Assembly (NCBI RefSeq): GCF_002102255.1
Contig: NZ_LQPH01000185.1
Location: 1 to 64,000 of the forward strand
Source: Mycobacterium nebraskense
Lineage (GTDB): Bacteria; Actinomycetota; Actinomycetes; Mycobacteriales; Mycobacteriaceae
DNA length: 64,000 bases
Direction: 5' to 3'
Shown here: positions 43,660 through 51,489 of the stretch, in pieces
How positions within the stretch are numbered: position 1 is the stretch's first letter
Layout: each line of letters begins with the position of its first letter
Program-made: the position numbers and the translations under genes
Notes under the pieces: model-generated
Databases searched by the model: none
Seen by the model: only the letters and a program-made list of their open reading frames with translations
What the model was told of the DNA's origin: nothing

Positions 43660-44699
43660 CCGATCGCACGCTTGATGAATTGGGCTACTACCTGCTGGCC
43701 GGTGCCGGCGGGGAAGGCCCGGCAACGTTGATCGACGAGGCCCGCCGCGGTGAGGAGCTGGGCATGGGCACCGCGTTCATCTCCGAGCGCTGGAACGTCA
43801 AGGAAGCGGCGTCCCTCGTCGGGGCAGCGTGCGCCGTGACGACAAGGATGCAAATCGCCACTGCCGCAACCAATCACAACACCCGCCACCCATTGATCAC
43901 CGGATCGTGGGCCACCACCATGCACCGGCTCTCAGGCGGGCGCTTCACGCTGGGTATCGGCCGCGGCATCGCGGCGATCTACGGTGCGTTCGGCATACCG
44001 GCGGTCACGACCGCGCAGATGGAGGACTGGGCCCAGGTCATGCGCCGCCTTTGGCACGGCGAGCTGATCTTCAACCACGACGGCCCGATGGGCAAATACC
44101 CGATCCTGTTCCTCGACCCGGACTTCAACGAGGACATCCGGTTGGCCCTGGTGGCTTTCGGGCCCAAGACCCTCGACCTCGGGGGAAGGGTGTTCGATGA
44201 CGTCATCCTGCATACCTATTTCACGCCGGAGACGCTGCAGCGCTGCGTCAAGACCGTGAAGTCCGCGGCCGAGAAAGCCGGCCGCGACCCGGACAGCGTG
44301 CGGGTGTGGTCTTGCTTCGCGACGGTCGGCGACCACCTTCCCGAGGAGTTGCGGCTCAAGAAGACGGTCGCCCGACTGGCCACCTATCTGCAGGGCTACG
44401 GCGACTTGATGGTACGCACGAACAACTGGGATCCGGCTGTGCTGCAACGATTCCGGGAAGACCCGGTGGTGACGTCGATCGCGGGCGGGATTGATCACAA
44501 GGCCACGGCCGAGCAGATCGAGCACATCGCGACGTTGATCCCCGACGAGTGGCTGGAGCCCTCGGCCACCGGGTCGGCCCGGCAATGCGCGGATCGCGTC
44601 CGCAAGGAATTCGACTACGGGGCCGACGCGGTGATCATGCACGGCGCCACACCGGACGAACTGGAGCCCGTGATCGCGGCGTATCGAGCCCGGTATTAG
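43656..44699 (+). CDS. LLM-class F420-dependent oxidoreductase (MSMEG_2249-type)
   Basis: A 347-residue luciferase-like TIM-barrel enzyme. ATAATNHNTRHPLITGSW and MHRLSGGRFTLGIGRGIA are the typical F420-binding strands. It resembles TIGR03857 (MSMEG_2249 family), from memory. It would transfer hydride between F420 and a carbonyl, alcohol or enone. The start is TTG 43656, with AAGGAG 7 bases before it and an overlap with the previous stop; no ATG fits. It ends 5 bases from the convergent carboxyltransferase. Confidence 0.85.
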   Translation: MTDRTLDELGYYLLAGAGGEGPATLIDEARRGEELGMGTAFISERWNVKEAASLVGAACAVTTRMQIATAATNHNTRHPLITGSWATTMHRLSGGRFTLGIGRGIAAIYGAFGIPAVTTAQMEDWAQVMRRLWHGELIFNHDGPMGKYPILFLDPDFNEDIRLALVAFGPKTLDLGGRVFDDVILHTYFTPETLQRCVKTVKSAAEKAGRDPDSVRVWSCFATVGDHLPEELRLKKTVARLATYLQGYGDLMVRTNNWDPAVLQRFREDPVVTSIAGGIDHKATAEQIEHIATLIPDEWLEPSATGSARQCADRVRKEFDYGADAVIMHGATPDELEPVIAAYRARY

Positions 44700-44704
44700 C
44701 CCCG

Positions 44705-46201
44705 TCAGGGCAGGATGACGGTCCGGCTGACCGGTTCCGCGGCGGCCTGCCGGCTGGACAGTCCACGAAGCAGTGAACTAAGTAAGGCATCACGGGTTTC
44801 GCGGGGATCGATGAGTTCGTCGAATCCCAGATGTTCGGCCGAGCGATAGGACGCCTGCAACTCGGCGTCACGCAGCTTCGCGGTGATGTCCTCACCGGCA
44901 TGCGTCGCCCGGCCCAGCGCTGCCGCGCTCATCGCGCCCATGGTCGCGCCCGGGTAAGCGAAGGTCGCGCTCTGGTGATCGAAGCCCAATAGCGACATGA
45001 CCATCGAGCCGAATCCGTATGCCTTGCGCAATGTGACGTGCAACTTGACCGTGGTTGCCGCCGTCTGTGCGGCGAACATCCGCGCACCGGCGCGTAGCAC
45101 GCCGCTGCGCTCGGACCGACTACCGGGCAGCATGCCGGGGTTATCGGCAAGGAACACGATGGGCAGGTGGAACGAGTCGGCCACCAGGATGAAATGTGCC
45201 GCCTTGTCCGCCGCGTCGGCGTCGATCGACCCCGCGAGCACGTTGGGCTGATTCGCGACGACCGCGACCGGGTGGCCACCGAGATGGGCCAACGCGCAGA
45301 TGATCGCCTTGCCGTACTGCGGCTGGACTTCGAACCAGTCGGGCCGGTCGAAGACCACGTCCAGCACGGCCCGCATGTCGTATACGCGCCGGTTGTCGCG
45401 CGAGACGATGTCGAGCAGTTCGGGCGTCGCACGCGGCTCGCTGTCCGCGTCCGGCGGCAGCGGCGCCGGGTACGACCACGCGCTCGGCGGGAAGTACGAC
45501 AGGTACCGCCGGATATCGGCGATCACGGCTTCGTCGTCTTCGGCGACGTTGTGGATCACCCCGCTCGGCAAGGCGGTGACGGGTCCGCCGAGGTCCTCCT
45601 TCGAGATCTCTTCTCCGGTGGACTCTTTGACGACCGGCGGTCCGGCGGTGAAGATGGCGCCGTGGGCGCTCATGATCCGGAAGTCGCAGACCGGGGCGAC
45701 GAGGGCGCCATGTCCGGCCGAGGGGCCGAGCACGGCGGCAACGGTCGGTACCCGGCCCGAGCACTGCGCCTGGGAGAGCAGGTCGGTTGGGGTGCGGCCG
45801 TAATGTCCACCGCCAGGACGAAAGCCGGCGCCTTCGAGCAGCATCACCAGGGGAACCTTGTCGCGCAGTGCCAGTTCGGCGATGCGGTAGCGCTTGGAGT
45901 TGCCGCCGGGTCCGATGCTGCCGGCCATGGTGGTGAAATCCTCCGAGCCCAACATCACCGGCGAACCATTGATCGATCCGGAGCCGACGACCAGCCCGTC
46001 GGCCGCGATGTCGCCGCCGACCAGCGTGCCGATTTCGCGAAAGGTCCCCGGGTCGAGGAGGCGCTCGATGCGCGCGCGGGCGTCGAGCTTGCCCTTGTCG
46101 CGGTGCTTGTCGAGGCGTTCGGGACCACCCATGCCCCACGCGTGTTGCCGGCGACGCTCGAGGTCCTCGAGCGTCTCCTGCCAATCCGGGGGTTTTGTCA
46201 T
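44705..46201 (-). CDS. acyl-CoA carboxyltransferase (AccD/PCCB-like), orphan
   Basis: A 498-residue carboxyltransferase beta subunit. ARARIERLLDPGTFREIG starts the N-terminal domain, GPSAGHGALVAPVCDF is an oxyanion-type loop, and FLADNPGMLPGSRSE and KAYGFGSMVM are the C-terminal domain signatures. It would carboxylate (or, in reverse, decarboxylate) an acyl-CoA using carboxybiotin. No biotin carboxylase or biotin carrier gene is nearby, so it must borrow one encoded elsewhere. Divergent from the MSMEG_2256-type F420 gene, with the operator at 46256 between them. Confidence 0.86.
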   Translation of the reverse strand: MTKPPDWQETLEDLERRRQHAWGMGGPERLDKHRDKGKLDARARIERLLDPGTFREIGTLVGGDIAADGLVVGSGSINGSPVMLGSEDFTTMAGSIGPGGNSKRYRIAELALRDKVPLVMLLEGAGFRPGGGHYGRTPTDLLSQAQCSGRVPTVAAVLGPSAGHGALVAPVCDFRIMSAHGAIFTAGPPVVKESTGEEISKEDLGGPVTALPSGVIHNVAEDDEAVIADIRRYLSYFPPSAWSYPAPLPPDADSEPRATPELLDIVSRDNRRVYDMRAVLDVVFDRPDWFEVQPQYGKAIICALAHLGGHPVAVVANQPNVLAGSIDADAADKAAHFILVADSFHLPIVFLADNPGMLPGSRSERSGVLRAGARMFAAQTAATTVKLHVTLRKAYGFGSMVMSLLGFDHQSATFAYPGATMGAMSAAALGRATHAGEDITAKLRDAELQASYRSAEHLGFDELIDPRETRDALLSSLLRGLSSRQAAAEPVSRTVILP

Positions 46202-46255
46202 GCCTATGTCCTACCTCACGGGGGTCTCGTCACGCGACTAGATGTGCAGGGTCAC

Positions 46256-46276
46256 ATACTGGATTGCTTACTGTAA
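46256..46276. promoter_or_regulatory. 21-bp operator, carboxyltransferase/F420 enzyme divergent promoter
   Basis: Arms ATACTGGAT and TTACTGTAA around TGC match the perfect site at 13 of 18 positions. TACTGT at 46269-46274 could also be the -10 box of the plus-strand gene starting at 46287. Confidence 0.5.
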
Positions 46277-46286
46277 AGTTACCCGC

Positions 46287-47309
46287 ATGGCCGACGCCGC
46301 CCGCCTCAAGGTCGACGGGGGCATCCCCAATCAGCTGGGACGCGTGACCGACGCGGCGGTCGCCCTGGAACGAGATGGGTATGACGGCGGCTGGACGGCG
46401 GAGACCAGTCATGACCCATTCCTGCCGCTGCTGCTGGCCGCCGAGCACACGTCTCGGCTCGAACTCGGAACCAACATCGCGGTGGCGTTCGCCCGCAATC
46501 CGATGATCGTCGCCAACATCGGTTGGGACCTGCAGGCGTACTCGAAGGGCCGGTTCATCCTCGGCCTGGGCACTCAGATTCAACCCCATATCGAAAAGCG
46601 GTTCAGCATGCCGTGGAGCCATCCGGCGCGCCGGATGCGCGAGTTCGTCTCCGCCCTGCATGCGATCTGGTCCGCATGGAAGGACGGCGGCAAACTGCGT
46701 TTCGAGGGAGACTTCTACACGCACAAGATCATGACCCCGATGTTTACGCCGGAGCCGCAGCCCTATTCTGCGCCCAGGGTTTTCATCGCGGCGGTGGGCG
46801 AAGCGATGACCGAGATGTGCGGCGAGGTCGCCGACGGTCACCTCGGTCACCCGATGGTTTCCAAGCGCTACCTCGACGAGGTTACCGTGCCGGCGCTGCT
46901 GCGCGGCATGCAGCGAGCCGGCCGGCGCCGCAGCGACTTCGAGGTGTCGAGCGAGGTGCTGATCGCGACCGGCGAGAACGAGGATGAATTGACGGCCGCC
47001 ACCGCCGCCGTGCGCAAACAGATCGCCTTCTATGGGTCAACGCCCGCATACCGCAGGGTGTTGGAGTTGCATGGTTGGGGAGACCTGCAGACCGAACTGC
47101 ACCGCCTGTCGCTTGCGGGTGAGTGGGATGCCATGGGTTCGCTGATCGATCACGAGGTGCTCGCGGCCTTCGCGGTCGTCGGCCCGGTGGACACCGTCGC
47201 CGCCGCCCTCAAGGATCGCTGCGAAGGCGCGGTCGACCGGGTCCTACCGATCTTCTTGAATGCCACCCAGCCCTGTATCACGGCCGCACTGAAGGAGTTT
47301 CGCGAGTGA
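46287..47309 (+). CDS. LLM-class F420-dependent oxidoreductase (MSMEG_2256-type)
   Basis: A 340-residue luciferase-like enzyme. ELGTNIAVAFARNPMIVANI and KGRFILGLGTQIQPHIEKR are the deazaflavin-binding region, and MPWSHPARRMREFV is typical of TIGR03617 (MSMEG_2256 family), from memory. ATG 46287 has no ribosome site. A -10-like TACTGT ends 12 bases before it, so the leader is very short or absent. The stop overlaps the GTG of the P450, so the F420 enzyme and P450 are co-translated and probably act on the same molecule. Confidence 0.85.
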   Translation: MADAARLKVDGGIPNQLGRVTDAAVALERDGYDGGWTAETSHDPFLPLLLAAEHTSRLELGTNIAVAFARNPMIVANIGWDLQAYSKGRFILGLGTQIQPHIEKRFSMPWSHPARRMREFVSALHAIWSAWKDGGKLRFEGDFYTHKIMTPMFTPEPQPYSAPRVFIAAVGEAMTEMCGEVADGHLGHPMVSKRYLDEVTVPALLRGMQRAGRRRSDFEVSSEVLIATGENEDELTAATAAVRKQIAFYGSTPAYRRVLELHGWGDLQTELHRLSLAGEWDAMGSLIDHEVLAAFAVVGPVDTVAAALKDRCEGAVDRVLPIFLNATQPCITAALKEFRE

Positions 47310-48541
47310 GCACAACCACGGTAGACGAGTCCGCCAAGCTCTTGGCAGATCCCTTGGCGTACACCGACGAGCGGCGACTGCATGCGGCGCTGACTCGCCT
47401 GCGCGCCAGCGCGCCGGTCTCGTGGGTTGAGGTGCCGAACTACCGGCCGTTCTGGGCGATCACCAAGCACGCCGACATCATGGACATCGAACGTGAGAAC
47501 ATGCTGTTCACCAACTGGCCGCGCCCGGTCCTGACGACCGCCGAGGGCGACGAGATGGCCGCGGCCGCAGGGGTGCGCACGCTGATCCACCTGGACGATC
47601 CGCAGCATCGGGTGGTGCGCGCGATCGGCTCCGACTGGTTCCGCCCGAAGGCGATGCGGGCATTGAAGCTTCGCGTGGACGAGCTCGCCAAGATCTATGT
47701 CGACAAGATGATGTCCGCAAGTCCGGAGTGCGACTTCGTCCAGGAAGTGGCGGTCAATTACCCGCTCTACGTGATCATGTCGCTGCTGGGTCTGCCGGAG
47801 GCCGACTTCCCGAGGATGCTCAAGTTGACCCAGGAATTGTTCGGCAGCGACGACTCCGAATTCAAACGGGGCACCACCAACGAGGATCAGTTGCCCGCGT
47901 TGTTCGACATGTTCCAGTACTTCAACGGGGTCACCGAGTCGCGCCGCGAGCACCCGACCGAGGACCTGGCGTCCGCCATCGCCAATGCCCGCGTCGACGG
48001 CGAGCCGCTGTCGGACATCGACACCGTGTCGTACTACCTGATCGTCGCCACCGCCGGCCACGACACCACCAGCGCGACCATCTCGGGTGGCCTACAGGCG
48101 CTCATCGAAAACCCCGACCAGCTCGAGCGCGTGCGCGACAACCTCGACTTGATGCCACTGGCCACCGAGGAAATGATTCGCTGGGTCACCCCGGTCAAGG
48201 AATTCATGCGCACCGCCACCGAAGACACCACCGTGCGCGGGGTGCCCATCGCGGCGGGGGATTCGGTGCTGCTGTCCTACGTGTCGGCCAACCGTGACGA
48301 GGACGTATTCGTCGACCCGTTCCGCTTCGACGTCGGGCGCGACCCCAACAAACACCTTGCGTTCGGCTACGGGGTGCATTTCTGCATGGGCGCGGCGTTG
48401 GCCCGCATGGAGGTCAACAGCTTCTTCACCGAGCTCCTGCCGAGGCTCAAATCCATTGAGCTGACTGGTGAGCCGGAACTGATGGCCACCACCTTCGTCG
48501 GCGGCCTCAAACACCTGCCGGTGCGTTACACGCTCGCCTGA
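47306..48541 (+). CDS. cytochrome P450 (CYP124/125/142-like group)
   Basis: A 411-residue P450. TAGHDTTSATIS is the I-helix oxygen-activation motif, TEEMIRW gives ExxR, and FGYGVHFCMG is the haem loop. The C-terminal FVGGLKHLPVRYTLA and overall plan resemble the mycobacterial CYP124/125/142 sterol and branched-lipid hydroxylases; exact subfamily assignment needs alignment. It is clearly different from the two P450s at 33914 and 51486. GTG 47306 has AAGGAG 8 bases before it and overlaps the preceding stop. Confidence 0.9.
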   Translation: MSTTTVDESAKLLADPLAYTDERRLHAALTRLRASAPVSWVEVPNYRPFWAITKHADIMDIERENMLFTNWPRPVLTTAEGDEMAAAAGVRTLIHLDDPQHRVVRAIGSDWFRPKAMRALKLRVDELAKIYVDKMMSASPECDFVQEVAVNYPLYVIMSLLGLPEADFPRMLKLTQELFGSDDSEFKRGTTNEDQLPALFDMFQYFNGVTESRREHPTEDLASAIANARVDGEPLSDIDTVSYYLIVATAGHDTTSATISGGLQALIENPDQLERVRDNLDLMPLATEEMIRWVTPVKEFMRTATEDTTVRGVPIAAGDSVLLSYVSANRDEDVFVDPFRFDVGRDPNKHLAFGYGVHFCMGAALARMEVNSFFTELLPRLKSIELTGEPELMATTFVGGLKHLPVRYTLA

Positions 48542-48574
48542 GGGGCCACCGGGGGTGAGCGACCCGCTTAGTTA

Positions 48575-48604
48575 GAGTGTGCGACGATCGCGATCGTCAC
48601 ACTC
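48575..48604. repeat. 30-bp near-perfect inverted repeat
   Basis: GAGTGTG then ACGATCG on the left face CGATCGT then CACACTC on the right, with only a CG bulge in the left arm. It lies between the P450 stop (48541) and the SDR start (48623). It is either a terminator-type hairpin without T-tract or an operator of the SDR. Confidence 0.55.
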
Positions 48605-48622
48605 CGCGTGGAGGACTGGGCA

Positions 48623-49444
48623 ATGACGCGTAGGACGATTGTCATCACCGGTGCCAGCGATGGCATTGGCGCCGCGGCGGCCCGCCGGCTGAGCCGCGGC
48701 GGCGCGAACGTCGTACTGGTCGGGCGGACGGAAAGCAAGGCCGCCGCCATGGCCGCGGAGCTGGACGCCGCCTATTTCGTGGCCGACTTCGCGGAGCTGT
48801 GCCAAGTGCGGGCCCTGGCGGACAGGATCCGCTCGCAATACCCGCGCATCGACGTATTGGGCAACAACGCCGGTGGGGTGTTCAGCAAGCTGCGCGACAC
48901 GGTCGATGGCCATGAGATCACCATTCAGGTCAACTACCTGGCGCCTTTTCTGCTCACCACGCTGTTGCTCGATGTGCTCGTCGCTTCGCGCGCCACGATC
49001 GTCAACACGTCGAGCTCGTCGCAGCGGCTGCTCCGCCACGTCACCCTCAACGATTTCGAAACGACCGCCCGGCGCCGGCCGAGCACCGCGTACGCCGTGG
49101 CGAAACTGGCAAACATCCTGTTCACCAGGGAATTACATCGGCGCTACCACGCCGACGGGCTTTCGGCCGCCGTGGTGCACCCGGGCTTCGTCAACACCAA
49201 CATCGGTCACTCGTCGGGATCGCGATTTCTGACGACCATGCAGCGCACCCCGGTGAGCCGCCTCATCAAAACCCCGGACCAGGGTGCCGACCAGCTGGTC
49301 TGGTTGGCCTCCAGCACGCCCGGCGTCGACTGGTCTCCCGGCGAGTACTACTCGAAAGGCAAAGTCGCGAGGGCCAACCGCGCGGCCGACGATCCCGTGC
49401 TCGCGCGCGAGCTGTGGGATCGCACCTTGGCCAAGGTCACATAG
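48623..49444 (+). CDS. SDR family oxidoreductase (retinol-dehydrogenase-like)
   Basis: A 273-residue SDR. VITGASDGIGAAAARRL is the cofactor loop, GNNAGGVF follows, NTSSSSQRLL holds the Ser, and YAVAK carries Tyr and Lys. The LNDFE-like segment and VVHPGFVNTNIG match the retinol-dehydrogenase/WWOX-like SDR group, which oxidises lipid alcohols. GGAGG lies 8 bases before the ATG. Separated from the P450 by the 48575 inverted repeat; followed by the tandem palindromic repeats. Confidence 0.85.
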   Translation: MTRRTIVITGASDGIGAAAARRLSRGGANVVLVGRTESKAAAMAAELDAAYFVADFAELCQVRALADRIRSQYPRIDVLGNNAGGVFSKLRDTVDGHEITIQVNYLAPFLLTTLLLDVLVASRATIVNTSSSSQRLLRHVTLNDFETTARRRPSTAYAVAKLANILFTRELHRRYHADGLSAAVVHPGFVNTNIGHSSGSRFLTTMQRTPVSRLIKTPDQGADQLVWLASSTPGVDWSPGEYYSKGKVARANRAADDPVLARELWDRTLAKVT

Positions 49445-49460
49445 CAGTCCCGGCGACGGC

Positions 49461-49550
49461 CGAACGTCACGCCAGCGTGACGACGGGCGCCGAACGTCAC
49501 GCCAGCGTGACGACGGGCGCCGAACGTCACGCCAGCGTGACGACGGGCGC
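49461..49550. repeat. three perfect tandem copies of a 30-bp palindromic unit
   Basis: Units at 49461-49490, 49491-49520 and 49521-49550 are identical. Each contains CGTCACGC and GCGTGACG as a perfect inverted repeat around CA. The array lies directly upstream of the promoter of the leaderless SDR at 49587 and after the SDR ending at 49444. There are no spacers, so it is not CRISPR. Confidence 0.9.
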
Positions 49551-49572
49551 CGGCGACGGGGTGGAGGCGGAC

Positions 49573-49586
49573 TAAACTCGCATCTT
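49573..49586 (+). promoter_or_regulatory. -10 box of a leaderless SDR gene
   Basis: TAAACT at 49573-49578 ends 8 bases before GTG 49587. This places the predicted transcript start at or next to the start codon. No ribosome site fits that start; the nearest GGAGG is more than 15 bases away. Confidence 0.5.
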
Positions 49587-50339
49587 GTGCAAGGTGATCC
49601 CCCCTCGGCCCTGGTGACCGGAGGCGCGTCCGGCATCGGGCGCGAGGTCGCCGCACGACTGCGCGAAGCGGGGCATGACGTCGTGGTGTGGGACCTCTCG
49701 GACGCCGACATCGCCTGCGACGTCAGCGATCCCGACGCGGTGACGACCGCCATGCAGCAAACCGTGCGCGACCACGGCGCGCCCAGCAGGATCGTCACCT
49801 GCGCCGGAGTCGGCGCCTCGGGCCTGTTGCTCGAACAGTCGCCCGCGGAATGGAACCGGGTGTTGGCGGTCAACCTCACGGGCACCTGGCTCACGATTCG
49901 CGCCGGGGCGCAAGCCATGGTCGACGCTGGGGTGGGCGGCTCGATCGTCGCGGTCTCCAGCATCAGCGGCACCCTCGCCGACCGGGACATGGGCGCCTAC
50001 TGTGTGTCGAAGGCGGGGGTGGACATGTTGGTGAAGGTCGCCGCCGTGGAGTGGGGCGTGCACGGCATCCGGGTGAACGCCGTCGGGCCGGGCGTCACGC
50101 GCACGCCGATGCTGGCGAAACCCGAACAGCTCCCCGGCTGGGTGGAAGCCCTGTCCGAACGAACGGCGCTGGGCGGTCTGGGGAACGCCCTCGACGTGGC
50201 CGGGGCGATCGTGGGCGTCCTCGAGTTGCCTTGGGTGACGGGCCAAGTCGTGCACGCCGACGGCGGCCTGGCGCTGCACAGTCCCATCGACGCGTACGGC
50301 CAACTGCAGCGGGTGATGGGCCGCAAAGGCCTCAGCTGA
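49587..50339 (+). CDS. SDR family oxidoreductase, probably leaderless
   Basis: A 250-residue SDR. ALVTGGASGIGREVAARLRE is the cofactor loop, CAGVGAS replaces NNAG, SSISGT holds the Ser, and YCVSK carries Tyr and Lys. VNAVGPGVTRTPM and VHADGGLALH are typical of the C-terminus. GTG 49587 is the only start that places the fold at the N-terminus. An open frame runs through the tandem repeats from 49284, but it is repeat-encoded and out of character. The 3' end overlaps the convergent alcohol dehydrogenase by 8 bases. Confidence 0.83.
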   Translation: MQGDPPSALVTGGASGIGREVAARLREAGHDVVVWDLSDADIACDVSDPDAVTTAMQQTVRDHGAPSRIVTCAGVGASGLLLEQSPAEWNRVLAVNLTGTWLTIRAGAQAMVDAGVGGSIVAVSSISGTLADRDMGAYCVSKAGVDMLVKVAAVEWGVHGIRVNAVGPGVTRTPMLAKPEQLPGWVEALSERTALGGLGNALDVAGAIVGVLELPWVTGQVVHADGGLALHSPIDAYGQLQRVMGRKGLS

Positions 50340-51489
50340 TCCCGAAATCGATGATGCCCCGGATGATTTTGCCGTTGCGGAGGTCGTCGTAGGCATCGTT
50401 GATCTCGTCGAGGCGATAGCGGCGGGTGATCATCTCGTCGAGCTGGAGCTGGCCGGTTTGATACAGCCTGGCCAGCCGGGAGATGTCCGCCCTCGGGTTG
50501 CACGAGCCGAATATTGTCCCCGCCAGCGTCTTATTCATCAGGATGAAATCCTGCAGGTCGATCTTCACCGATCGGGTCAGCTGTGAGGTCATGCCGGTGA
50601 GCACACATGTTCCGCCCTTGCGCGTCAGCTGCACGGCGTCCCGGACGTCGTCGGCGGTGATCAACGAAGGCGAGACCACGACGGCGTCGGCCATGACGCC
50701 GTATGTCAAGTCCCGCACCATGTCCTGCGCCTCGGCGATCGTGGCGGCGCTGTGGGTCGCGCCGAACCGCAGCGCCGACTTCTGCTTGAATTCCACCGGG
50801 TCCACGGCGATGATCTGTGCGGCACCGCTGATCCGCGCGCCCTGGATCGCGCCCGTACCGATTCCGCCCGCGCCGATGACGACGACGGTGTCACCGCCGC
50901 GCACCCCGGCGCGATTGGCGGCCGAACCGTAGCCGGTCGGAATGGCACACGACAGTAACGCGCTCGGCGCCAGCGGCAGGTTCGGGTCGATCTTCACCAG
51001 TGAATTCGTCGACACCACGGTGTGTTCGGCGAACGCCCCGACCTTGGCCAGATGTCCCAGCGGCCGGCCGTCGGCGGTGTGATGACGAAAGGTGCCGTCG
51101 GTGGGCATCCCCGGGGTGAGGGTGAAAGCGCCCACGTCGCAGATGTATTCCATGCCGGTCGCGCACCAGCGGCACTGCCCACACACGGCGACGAACGACA
51201 TCACCACGTGATCGCCGGGGGCGAAATCCGTTACGCCTTCGCCGACTTGGCGCACGACGCCGGATCCCTCGTGGCCTCCGATCGTGGGGAACATGGTCGG
51301 CAGTCCGAGGGATCGCATCACCTCGTTGGGTGCCGACATGTCGCCCTTGAGGATGTGGTCGTCGGAGTGGCACAGCCCGGCCGCCGCCATCTCGACCAGG
51401 ACTTCGCCGGCGCGGGGCGGGTCGAGCTCGAATTCCTCGACGGACCAGGGCCCGCCGACGTCGTGCAGGAGTGCCGCGCGGCTTCTCAT
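50332..51489 (-). CDS. zinc alcohol dehydrogenase, NDMA-dependent type
   Basis: A 385-residue MDR enzyme. CHSDDH and GHEGSG supply catalytic zinc ligands, CGQCRWCATGMEYIC the four structural zinc Cys, and GAGGIG the NAD loop. The pattern is close to the AdhB/AdhD class of mycobacterial NDMA-dependent alcohol dehydrogenases, whose NAD is tightly bound and which are tied to mycofactocin. It likely oxidises an alcohol made by the adjacent P450; its ATG overlaps the P450 stop (ATGA). The frame is open to 51771 inside the P450 and is not coding. Confidence 0.9.
   Translation of the reverse strand: MRSRAALLHDVGGPWSVEEFELDPPRAGEVLVEMAAAGLCHSDDHILKGDMSAPNEVMRSLGLPTMFPTIGGHEGSGVVRQVGEGVTDFAPGDHVVMSFVAVCGQCRWCATGMEYICDVGAFTLTPGMPTDGTFRHHTADGRPLGHLAKVGAFAEHTVVSTNSLVKIDPNLPLAPSALLSCAIPTGYGSAANRAGVRGGDTVVVIGAGGIGTGAIQGARISGAAQIIAVDPVEFKQKSALRFGATHSAATIAEAQDMVRDLTYGVMADAVVVSPSLITADDVRDAVQLTRKGGTCVLTGMTSQLTRSVKIDLQDFILMNKTLAGTIFGSCNPRADISRLARLYQTGQLQLDEMITRRYRLDEINDAYDDLRNGKIIRGIIDFGIS

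Noticed and set aside
49461..49550. CRISPR-like array
   Set aside because: The three 30-bp units are directly adjacent with no spacers and no cas genes nearby.
49284..49586. N-terminal extension of the SDR through the tandem repeats
   Set aside because: The encoded residues simply repeat a basic 10-residue unit from the DNA repeat, and the SDR fold begins just after GTG 49587.
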